Source of the DNA: Nonomuraea fuscirosea | GTDB taxonomy: Bacteria; Actinomycetota; Actinomycetes; Streptosporangiales; Streptosporangiaceae | Assembly: GCF_003001935.1 (NCBI RefSeq) | Contig: NZ_PVNG01000006.1 | Span: forward strand, 310,001 to 374,000 | Direction: 5' to 3' | Length of the DNA: 64,000 nt | Part shown: in pieces, positions 57,611-64,000 of the stretch | Layout of the letters: the number at the start of each line of letters is the position of its first letter | Numbering within the stretch: position 1 is the first letter of the stretch | Position numbers and translations under genes: made by a program | Notes under the pieces: model-generated | The model's database searches: none | What the model was told of the DNA's origin: nothing | What the model saw: the letters and a program-made list of their open reading frames with translations, nothing else

Positions 57611-58741
57611 TCACACCACCTCGAACAGGGCGGCCACGCCCAGGCCGCCGCCGACCGCGGCCGCCGCCAGGCCGAGCGTTCCCGGCGGGGCGCCGGCCCG
57701 GACGAGCCTGGAGAACAGCCTGGTCACCACGACCGCGCCCGTCGCACCCCACGGATGCCCGAGCGCCAGCGCACCGCCGTCGGCGCACACCCGCTCGTCG
57801 TCGGCGCCCAGCGGATCCAGCCCGAGCGCGTCGGTGACCGCGAGCACCTGCGCCGCGAACGCCTCCACGATCTCCACCGCCACGACCCGTTCCACATCCA
57901 CCCCCGTACGTTCCAGCACCCGCCTGACCGCGGGCACCGGCCCCCAGCCGGGCAGCGCGGGATCGCACCCGACGACGGCTCCGGCCAGCAGCCGCATCCC
58001 CGGCAGATCTCCGCGCGACCGTTCCGGCACGAGGGCCACGGCGGCGGCGCCGTCGCTGACCGGGGAGGAGTTGCCGGCCGTCACTGTACCGCCCGCGACG
58101 AAAGCCGCAGGCAGGCGGGCCAGCGACGCCGCCCGCAGCGGGCGCGGGCGCTGGTCCTCCGACCGACCGCCGATCGGGACGATCTCCGGTTCGAACCGCC
58201 CGGCGGCGCGGGCGGCCAGGGCGCGGGCGTGGCTGCGGCAGGCGTAGGCGTCCTGCCGTTCCCTGCTGACGCCGCGGGCCGCCGCCAGCGCCTCCGCCGC
58301 CGGGCCCATGTCCGGGTCGGGACGGCCTTCGGGGGCGAAGGGCGCCCGCTCGTACGGCTCCGCCGCGCCCCTGAACGTGCGCCGCGGCGCGGTCGAGGCG
58401 CTCTCCGCCCCGCCGGCGATCACCAGGTCCGCCTCCCCCGCGCGGACGGCCTGCCCGGCCACCAGGATCGCGGCCAGGCCGGAGCCGCACTGCCGGTCCA
58501 CGGTGAGCCCCGGCACCTCGTCCCCCAGCCCGGCGGCCAGCGCCGAGATCCTGGCCACGTTGCCGCCGGGCCCCATGCAGTTGCCGAGCACGACGTCGTC
58601 CACTCGCCGCCCCGGCACGTCCGCGGTCACCGCCGCGATCACCGGTGCGGCCAGCCGGTCGACGCCCAGCTCCCGGTACGCGTGCCCGGCCGTGCCGATC
58701 GGCGTGCGCCGGGCCGCCACCACCACAGGTGTGTCACTCAT
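57611..58741 (-). CDS. Thiolase-like acetyl-CoA acyltransferase, second Cys missing
   Basis: A 376-residue thiolase-superfamily protein. The nucleophilic Cys is present in DRQCGSGLAA (about residue 85), and GGALALGHPWGATGAV carries the active-site His. The C-terminal catalytic Cys motif normally CIGGGQG reads AAAVGGGLG, so the acid/base Cys is replaced. That should impair the normal thiolase reaction, or mark a specialised condensing enzyme. ATG 58741 overlaps the end of the ligase gene; the longer reading from 58768 has no support. Part of the biotin cluster. Confidence 0.9.
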   Translation of the reverse strand: MSDTPVVVAARRTPIGTAGHAYRELGVDRLAAPVIAAVTADVPGRRVDDVVLGNCMGPGGNVARISALAAGLGDEVPGLTVDRQCGSGLAAILVAGQAVRAGEADLVIAGGAESASTAPRRTFRGAAEPYERAPFAPEGRPDPDMGPAAEALAAARGVSRERQDAYACRSHARALAARAAGRFEPEIVPIGGRSEDQRPRPLRAASLARLPAAFVAGGTVTAGNSSPVSDGAAAVALVPERSRGDLPGMRLLAGAVVGCDPALPGWGPVPAVRRVLERTGVDVERVVAVEIVEAFAAQVLAVTDALGLDPLGADDERVCADGGALALGHPWGATGAVVVTRLFSRLVRAGAPPGTLGLAAAAVGGGLGVAALFEVV

Positions 58742-58742
58742 G

Positions 58743-60128
58743 TCAGACCAGCCGCCGCAACTCGGCATCGCCGGGCCGCCCCGCCAACTGGGCCGCGAGC
58801 AGCGCCTCCACCTGGGCCCTGGCCGGCTTGCCCGTGCCGGTGCGGGGCAGGCTCGGCAGCGCGTACCAGCGCCGGGGCCGTTGTGCCACGTCCAGCCGTC
58901 CCCGGGCGGTCGCCTCCAGCAGCGCGCGTGACGGCGGCGCCCCGGCCTCGATGATCGCCGTCACCACGGCGCCCAGGGACGGATGCGGCGAGCCGACCAC
59001 CACGATGTCGCCCACGCCCGGCACTTTACGCAGCACCTCCTCGACGTCCTCGGGCACGACGGTCGCGCCGCCGGTCTGGATCGCGCCGCCGCCGCGCCCG
59101 CGCAGCCGCAGCGGCTCTCCTTCCCGGTACGGCTCCGCGACGTCGCCCACGCTCACCCAGCCGGCTCCGTCACGCCGCAACGGGCCGGCCGCGCCGCCCA
59201 GGTAACCCTCGGCCAGCCACGGCGACCGCACCCAGACCTCACCCAGCGAGCCCTCGGCCGGGCTCTCCATCGCACGGACCTCGATCTGCACGCCGGGAAA
59301 GGGCCGCAGCCCGCCGCCGTCGGCGTCCACCGCCACGAACGACAACTCGGTCGCCCCGTAGTACGCGACCACCCGCACCCCGGCCCGCGCCGCCAGCCCC
59401 CGGACGTCCGGGTCGAGCGCCGCGCCGCCGACCACGGCCGTCCGCAGGGAGCCGGGCCGGTCGAGCACGTCCGGCAGCCGGTGCGGCACCAGGTGCACGG
59501 CGGTGGCCTCGTCCAGCAGGGCGTCCAGCGACCCGCCGGGCCAGCGGCCGGGCACCATCGCCGTCGCGCCGGTGGCCAGGGCGTGCAGGGCGGCGAAGGA
59601 GTAGAGGGAGGACAGCAGCGGCCCCGGCACCAGTACCACGTCATCCGGTCCGATGCCGGTCAGGTCGTTCAGGTGCGGGTAGGAGGCCGTCCACGATTCG
59701 CGGCTGCGTACGACGGCGCGGGGCCGGCCGGTGCTGCCGGAGCTGAAGCACGCCCACGCCCGGTCCCCGGGCCGGGGATCATGCCGCACGGGGGCGCCGG
59801 CCACGTCTGGCAATGGCTCGTTCACCAGGACCGGAGCCTCAGCGCCCGCGACGCCCGCCCATCTCGCGGCGTCCCACGTGTGGTCGCCGACCAGGGGCGT
59901 GGCCCCCGCCAGGTCGGCCGCCAGCACGGCGACGAGCAGCTCGACCGGATCGGCCAGGCCGATGCCGACGAGCGTGCCGGGGCCCGCGCCCCGGTCCAGC
60001 AGATGACGGGCGGCGCCCTCGATCTTGTCGGCGAGCTCTTCGTACGTCAGCTCGCTCAGGGGGCCGCGCACCGCGAGCCGGGCAGGGCGCTCGGCGGCGT
60101 GCGACATCACATGGTGCGCTACGGGCAT
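58743..60128 (-). CDS. AMP-dependent acyl-CoA ligase
   Basis: A 461-residue ANL-superfamily adenylating enzyme. ACFSSGSTGRPRAVVRSRES is the P-loop (SSGSTGRPR), YYGATELSFVAV the A5 motif, SVGDVAEPYREGEPLRLRGR the A7-A8 region and LPRTGTGKPAR ends with the catalytic Lys (A10). It activates a carboxylic acid to the CoA thioester. Its place beside bioY and a thiolase suggests pimelate or another biotin precursor, which is an inference. In Bacillus subtilis the comparable trio is the BirA-controlled yhfUTS operon. Confidence 0.9.
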   Translation of the reverse strand: MPVAHHVMSHAAERPARLAVRGPLSELTYEELADKIEGAARHLLDRGAGPGTLVGIGLADPVELLVAVLAADLAGATPLVGDHTWDAARWAGVAGAEAPVLVNEPLPDVAGAPVRHDPRPGDRAWACFSSGSTGRPRAVVRSRESWTASYPHLNDLTGIGPDDVVLVPGPLLSSLYSFAALHALATGATAMVPGRWPGGSLDALLDEATAVHLVPHRLPDVLDRPGSLRTAVVGGAALDPDVRGLAARAGVRVVAYYGATELSFVAVDADGGGLRPFPGVQIEVRAMESPAEGSLGEVWVRSPWLAEGYLGGAAGPLRRDGAGWVSVGDVAEPYREGEPLRLRGRGGGAIQTGGATVVPEDVEEVLRKVPGVGDIVVVGSPHPSLGAVVTAIIEAGAPPSRALLEATARGRLDVAQRPRRWYALPSLPRTGTGKPARAQVEALLAAQLAGRPGDAELRRLV

Positions 60129-60135
60129 GGAAGGG

Positions 60136-60741
60136 TCAACGCCCCCCGGCGCGGAGTCGTTCCTGGTGCACGGCCGGCACCGCGTCCGGATAGGCCCGCT
60201 GCACCCCTCTGACCACGACGGCGGCCAGCACCACCTTGATCAGGTCACCGGGCAGGAAGACCTGGGTGAGCTGCGCCGCGTTCGCCAGGGACACCCCGGT
60301 GACCAGCGCCTGCACGGGAATGCCGACCAGGTAGACCACACCCATGCCGCCCACCAGGCAGGCCATGAGCAGCCGGACGAGACCGGGGCTGCGGCCCGCC
60401 CGCTCGACCAGCCAGCCGGTCACCGCCGCCCCCGGGATCCACCCGAACAGGAACCCCGCCGACGGCGCGGTGAAGACCGCCAGCCCGCCCCGCCCGCCGG
60501 CCAGCAGCGGCAACCCCGCCGCGACCAGCACCAGCAGCACCACCACGGCCAGCGCCGCCCGCCACGAGCCGAGGATCGCGCCCGCCAGCATCACGCCGAG
60601 CGTCTGCAGCGTGATCGGGACCACGTTGCCGAAGACGTTCAGCGTGCCGGGCAGGCCGAGCACCGCGATCAGCGCCGCGAACACCGCCACCCGCGCCAGG
60701 TCACCCGTCGGGAACCGGCGCTGCTTTCCTGCATTCGTCAT
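60136..60741 (-). CDS. bioY: Biotin transporter substrate-binding protein BioY
   Basis: A 201-residue ECF S component. The BioY signature is clear: VVPITLQTLGVMLAGAILG and the helices FTAPSAGFLFGWIPGA and LPGDLIKVVLAAVVV. It binds biotin and couples to BioMN. First gene of the five-gene bioY-ligase-thiolase-bioM-bioN operon, with spacings of 7 bases to the ligase and about 49 bases between thiolase and bioM. I see no obvious BirA or BioQ site upstream. Confidence 0.92.
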   Translation of the reverse strand: MTNAGKQRRFPTGDLARVAVFAALIAVLGLPGTLNVFGNVVPITLQTLGVMLAGAILGSWRAALAVVVLLVLVAAGLPLLAGGRGGLAVFTAPSAGFLFGWIPGAAVTGWLVERAGRSPGLVRLLMACLVGGMGVVYLVGIPVQALVTGVSLANAAQLTQVFLPGDLIKVVLAAVVVRGVQRAYPDAVPAVHQERLRAGGR

Positions 60742-60896
60742 GGGGTCGATCCCACACCAGAACGGTCACGTGGGGGCATGGAGGTATCCCACAACATTCC
60801 CGCCGATCATCTGCGAGGATCGATACCGCCCCCGCCCCGCGGAGACATCTTGCCGCAGTTCCCTGCCCCGTGCCGGACGCCGACAGGAGATCACGG

Positions 60897-61568
60897 ATGA
60901 CCATCCGCGCCGACGCCCAGTCCTTCGACCGGGTCGCCATGGAGTACGAGCGACTGCACGAGTTGCAGGGCGACTCCCTGGGGGCGTGGCTCGCGGAAGC
61001 GCTGCCGGCCGGCGGCGGGCGGGCGCTGGACCTGGGCTGCGGCACCGGCAAGCACGCGGTGGCCCTCGCCGAGCGGTTCGCGCACGTCGACGCCGTGGAC
61101 CTCTCCGGCCCGATGATCGACCTGGCCCGGGCCAGACGCCCCCGGCCCAACATCGCCTACCGGCAGGCGGACCTCCTCGACGTCGAGGGCGCCGGGCGTT
61201 ACGACCTCGTGCTCAGCGTCGCGACCCTGCACCACGTACCCGACCTGCGGGCCGCGCTGCGGCACATCAGGACGCTGGTCGCACCCGGCGGGCGGGCCGT
61301 GCTCGTGGACACCGTCTCGCCGCGCCCGGCCAACCCGCGCTGGTGGCTCTACGGCGGCGCCGTACGCAAACTCCTGCCCAACCTCGTCCGGCGCGGCCCG
61401 GCGCCGGCATGGGAGATCTTCCGCCTGTCCACCGGAGCCTGGCTGGACCACCGGGTCAGCGACCGCTACCTCAACCGCGAGCAGTTCGAGCGCGGCTACG
61501 GCGAGATCTTCCCCACCGCCCGCTTCCACAACGTGGGCCCGCACGCCATGATCTGGGACGCCGGCTAG
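60897..61568 (+). CDS. Class I SAM-dependent methyltransferase
   Basis: A 223-residue methyltransferase of the Methyltransf_11/25 group. Motif I is ALDLGCGTGKHAVALAERF; VDAVDLSGPMIDLAR is motif II and DLVLSVATLHHVPD motif III. BioC-like enzymes look similar and stand beside bioY here, but the gene is divergent and the substrate unknown. AGGAGA before ATG 60897 decides the start. Confidence 0.88.
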   Translation: MTIRADAQSFDRVAMEYERLHELQGDSLGAWLAEALPAGGGRALDLGCGTGKHAVALAERFAHVDAVDLSGPMIDLARARRPRPNIAYRQADLLDVEGAGRYDLVLSVATLHHVPDLRAALRHIRTLVAPGGRAVLVDTVSPRPANPRWWLYGGAVRKLLPNLVRRGPAPAWEIFRLSTGAWLDHRVSDRYLNREQFERGYGEIFPTARFHNVGPHAMIWDAG

Positions 61569-61860
61569 CCAGGCGCGGCATGACCGGCGTGCGTTGCCGC
61601 CTCGATCGCCTGCTTCATCTCCCGTGCGCCGTGTTCGACCCGGATTAGGCCAGGCGGCGGGATTCGTCGTCGATCGCGACGATCAGCTCGCGGAGGACGT
61701 GCCCGTCGGGAAAGGTGAGGAACCGCTGGTCGCCCTCCAGCCGGGTGCCGGCGACCCGGCCCGGCAGCAGGCGCTCGTGCACGGCTCCGACGTCGCGCAG
61801 CACGTCCCAGATGTGCTCGGGGGACGCGTCGATGACGATCTCGTGGCGGATGGGGGACAA
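61565..61860 (-). pseudogene. SRPBCC gene with internal deletion
   Basis: From a TTG at 61860 the frame gives SPIRHEIVIDASPEHIWDVL, then AVHERLLPGRVAGTRLEGDQ and RELIVAIDDESRRLA, matching the first half of an SRPBCC protein, and stops at 61645. Beyond the stop another frame reads EMKQAIEAATHAG and a few more residues to a TAG at 61565-61567, which matches the end of that family. The middle of about 50 residues is gone, so the gene is a deletion derivative. The remaining 71-residue ORF is probably not functional. Confidence 0.6.
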
Positions 61861-61990
61861 GGCTGTGCTCCGATCTCGCGCAGGTGACCCCGGCGGTGCG
61901 GGCCGGCTCGCCGATGCTGATGCCGTGCTCGCTGTTGTCGAGGCGGACCAGCAGGTCGAGCGCGCCCGCGCTGATCCCTCGTCTTCGCCG
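61861..61990 (-). pseudogene. Fragment of a MarR-type regulator
   Basis: A frame on the minus strand reads AGALDLLVRLDNSEHGISIG then EPARTAGVTCARSE, resembling the first helix-turn-helix part of a MarR regulator (LDVLLRL...ISIGELARTAGV). It runs out of frame into the SRPBCC fragment. Regulator-SRPBCC pairs are common; here both halves are degraded. Confidence 0.4.
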
Positions 61991-61993
61991 GGG

Positions 61994-63058
61994 TCAGGCG
62001 GCCAGGCGCAGGGCGCGGGCCACGTCGGCGGTGGCCGCGGAGGTCTCCGTGGCGGTGTAGCCGTCGCGCATGGAGGTGTCGAGGTCCTTCAGGCCGTTGC
62101 CACTGAGCGTGATCACGACGCGCAGGCCCGGCTCCAGTTCGCCCCTGGCGTGCCGGTCGAGCAGCCCCGCCACGCCCGCCGCCGAGGCCGGCTCGGCGAA
62201 AACACCGTCGCGGCGGGCGAGCAGCCGGTACGCGGCCAGGATCTGGTCGTCACTCACCGCGCCGATCAGGCCGCCGGAATCGTCGCGGGCGGCGATCGCG
62301 CCGTCCCAGGTGGCGGGGTGGCCGATGCTGATGGCGCCGGCCACCGTACGGGGCTCGGCGACGGGCGCGCCGTGCACGAGCGGGGCGGCGCCGGCCGCCT
62401 GGAAGCCCCACATGCGCGGCAGCCCGTCCGACAGACCGGCCTCCCGGTACGTACGGTAGCCGCCCCAGGTCGCGGTGATGTTGCCGCCGTTGCCGACCGG
62501 CAGGCAGTGCACGTCGGGCGCGCCGCCCAGGGCGTCCACGATCTCGTACGCCACCGTGCGCTGGCCCGCCAGGCGCGGCTCGTTGCCGACCGAGTTGACC
62601 AGTGCGATCGGGTGGTGGGCGGCCAGGTCGCGGGCCACCCGCAGGCAGTCGTCGAAGGTGCCGTCGATCTCGACGATCTCGGCGCCGTACCGTACGGCCT
62701 GGCTCAGCTTGCCCAGCGCCACGCCGCCCCTGGGCACCAGCACGGCGGCCGCCACCCCGGCGCGGGCGGCGTAGGCGGCGGCCGAGGCGCTGGTGTTGCC
62801 GGTGGAGGCGCAGATGACGGCCTCGGCGCCGGCTTCGGCCGCCCGGCTGATCGCCACCGTCATGCCGCGGTCCTTGAACGAGCCGGTCGGGTTCGCCCCC
62901 TCGACCTTCAGCCAGACCTCGCATCCGGTGCGGGCGGACAGGTGCTCCGAGCGCAGCAGCGGGGTGTTGCCCTCGTTGAGCGAGATCGACGGGGTCTCAG
63001 GGGTCACCGGCAGCCAGCGCCGGTAGCCGCTGTCGATCAAACCATGCCAGGTAGTCAT
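61994..63058 (-). CDS. thrC: Threonine synthase
   Basis: A 354-residue PLP enzyme converting O-phosphohomoserine to threonine. The PLP Lys is in TGSFKDRGMTVAISRA, ASTGNTSASAAAYAARAGV binds the phosphate and LPVGNGGNITATWGGY the cofactor phosphate. TTWHGLIDSGYRRWLPVTPE is a typical N-terminus. ATG 63058 follows the leaderless-type TACGGT seven bases ahead and is preferred to the in-frame start at 63115. Confidence 0.93.
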   Translation of the reverse strand: MTTWHGLIDSGYRRWLPVTPETPSISLNEGNTPLLRSEHLSARTGCEVWLKVEGANPTGSFKDRGMTVAISRAAEAGAEAVICASTGNTSASAAAYAARAGVAAAVLVPRGGVALGKLSQAVRYGAEIVEIDGTFDDCLRVARDLAAHHPIALVNSVGNEPRLAGQRTVAYEIVDALGGAPDVHCLPVGNGGNITATWGGYRTYREAGLSDGLPRMWGFQAAGAAPLVHGAPVAEPRTVAGAISIGHPATWDGAIAARDDSGGLIGAVSDDQILAAYRLLARRDGVFAEPASAAGVAGLLDRHARGELEPGLRVVITLSGNGLKDLDTSMRDGYTATETSAATADVARALRLAA

Positions 63059-63060
63059 GT

Positions 63061-63115
63061 CCCACACCGTAACAACTGTTTCGTATATATCGTCAAGACG
63101 GCTCTGATGTAACAT
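63061..63115. promoter_or_regulatory. Divergent leaderless promoters of thrC and the RpiR-type gene
   Basis: On the minus strand TTGACG and TACGGT lie 19 bases apart with TACGGT ending seven bases before thrC. On the plus strand TAACAT (63110-63115) ends eight bases before ATG 63124. The AT-rich centre contains GTATATAT. A shared regulator site is possible but not evident. Confidence 0.5.
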
Positions 63116-63123
63116 TCGTCATC

Positions 63124-64000
63124 ATGGAGAACGATCCGATCGCGGGCCGCCTCTCGGCTGTCTATCCGGAGCTGCCACCCGGGGAGCGGGCGGTCGTGCG
63201 GGTGCTGCTCGACGACTATCCGTTCGCCGCCCTGGGCTCGCTGCGCGCGCTGGCCGAGCGGGCCGGGGTGAGCCCGCCCACGGCGTCGCGCCTGTTCGAC
63301 CGGCTCGGCTACGGCGGGTTCGCCGACTTCCAGGCGGCGGTGCGTGACGGGGCACGGGATCGCTCCCGGCTGCTGGAGTTCGTCACCCGCCGGGCGCCGG
63401 CGAACGACCAGGCGGGCGATCCCAGCGGCGATCAGGCCGGGGCTGTGTCAGGAGCCGCACTCGACCACACCCGGCCCGAGCCGACCCCGCCCCCTCCAGC
63501 CGGCGAGGCAGGCGCTTCCTCGTGGCGGCAGGCCGCCGAGAACCTGCGCGCCGGGCTCGACGGCACCCTGACCGCCGTACCCGAACCGCTCTACCACCGG
63601 GCCGCCGCACTGCTGGCCGAGGCGGGATCCGTCTGGGCGCTGGGCGGCCCGCTGAGCGAGCTGGCCGCCGACTACCTGATCCGCCAGCTGGCCGGCCTGC
63701 GCCCCCGGGCCGAGCGGGTGCCCGGCTCCGCGCCCGGTCGCGCGCGTACCGTGCTCGACCTCACCGCCTCCGACGTGATCGTGGCGTACGACTTCCGCCG
63801 CTACTCCCCCGGCACCGCCCGTTTCGTGCACGCCGCGCGAGCCAGGGGGGCCCGGCTGGTGCTCGTCACCGACGCCTGGGGATCCCCGCTGGCGGCCGAG
63901 GCGGAGGTGCTCATCAGGTTGCCGCGCGAGGCCGCCGGACCGATCGCGCCACTGGCCCACGAGATCGCCGTCACCGAACTCCTGCTCGTCGCCACCGCCG
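63124..64000 (+). CDS. RpiR/MurR-family regulator (partial, cut by the window end)
   Basis: An open frame of more than 290 residues that runs off the window. The N-terminal HTH-6 domain contains ALAERAGVSPPTASRLFDRL with GYGGFADFQAAV, the RpiR signature. A Pro/Gly-rich linker of about 50 residues (95-145) precedes a SIS-type sugar-phosphate isomerase-fold domain: WALGGPLSELAADYLIRQLA, DVIVAYDFRRYSP and LVLVTDAWGSPLAAEAEVLI. Typical targets are amino-sugar or sugar-phosphate genes. It starts at ATG 63124 with a leaderless -10. Confidence 0.87.
   Translation, partial: MENDPIAGRLSAVYPELPPGERAVVRVLLDDYPFAALGSLRALAERAGVSPPTASRLFDRLGYGGFADFQAAVRDGARDRSRLLEFVTRRAPANDQAGDPSGDQAGAVSGAALDHTRPEPTPPPPAGEAGASSWRQAAENLRAGLDGTLTAVPEPLYHRAAALLAEAGSVWALGGPLSELAADYLIRQLAGLRPRAERVPGSAPGRARTVLDLTASDVIVAYDFRRYSPGTARFVHAARARGARLVLVTDAWGSPLAAEAEVLIRLPREAAGPIAPLAHEIAVTELLLVATA

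Noticed and set aside
1..64000. CRISPR arrays, rRNA and tRNA genes
   Set aside because: No regularly spaced direct repeats, no rRNA signature and no cloverleaf with the GTTCRA T-loop was found by eye on either strand.

Overview
This 64 kb window is high-GC, gene-dense DNA with GTG, TTG and ATG starts, ATGA/GTGA stop-start overlaps and many leaderless-looking starts (a TANNNT -10 hexamer 6-8 bases before the start codon). That pattern, with DtxR/IdeR-type iron boxes, a DosR-type box, an ECF41-type sigma factor, Rox, EfeUOB and BioY/ECF transport genes, points to an actinomycete chromosome, probably Streptosporangiales; the order is an inference from style, not proven. No rRNA, tRNA or CRISPR array was seen.

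Layout. 1-8.2 kb: AraC regulator with a secreted protein, VOC protein, CsbD stress protein, a kinase-fold protein, P-loop ATPase, PHB-depolymerase-like esterase, serine hydrolase, a TetR/AhpD pair and an SRPBCC protein. 8.3-12.7 kb: a DosR-type box before a broken PPOX gene, TetR/hydrolase pair, a DHFR-like reductase behind a long inverted repeat, and rifampicin monooxygenase (rox) behind a 17-codon leader ORF and stem-loop. 12.7-20.4 kb: TetR/ABM/SDR, MarR and TetR/SDR units, DoxX, ECF41 sigma factor, F420/FMN-type protein. 20.4-26.8 kb: DedA-histidine kinase-response regulator, then SNF2 helicase-SWIM protein. 26.9-31.8 kb: oxidoreductases, MocR and BlaI regulators. 31.9-36.1 kb: efeUOB iron uptake, bounded by BlaI and M56 genes and by two iron boxes. 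36.2-41.1 kb: ArsR-ArsC fusion, TnpB-type IS remnant, VOC, MFS, a lone HflX N-terminal domain and a Clp-N/HTH protein. 41.2-48.9 kb: dioxygenase, three SDR/TetR divergent pairs, M55 peptidase, kinase-fold protein. 49.0-52.1 kb: ddl, a broken murF, Asp/Glu-type racemase. 52.2-56.3 kb: small proteins, another TetR/SDR pair, ArsR with an AHSA1-PhnB fusion. 56.3-61.9 kb: biotin cluster (bioN-bioM-thiolase-acyl-CoA ligase-bioY), methyltransferase, degraded SRPBCC/MarR genes. 62.0-64.0 kb: threonine synthase and a divergent RpiR-type regulator cut by the window end.

How the genes work together. The dominant theme is small self-contained control units: a regulator facing or preceding one enzyme, with a palindromic operator between them. 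Six are TetR plus SDR pairs, each with a different operator. Clear functional clusters are EfeUOB (iron uptake), BioMNY with acyl-CoA enzymes (biotin or pimeloyl supply), ddl-murF-racemase (peptidoglycan D-amino acids, with murF apparently broken) and rox (rifamycin inactivation). Several genes are decayed, which suggests an accessory region under turnover.
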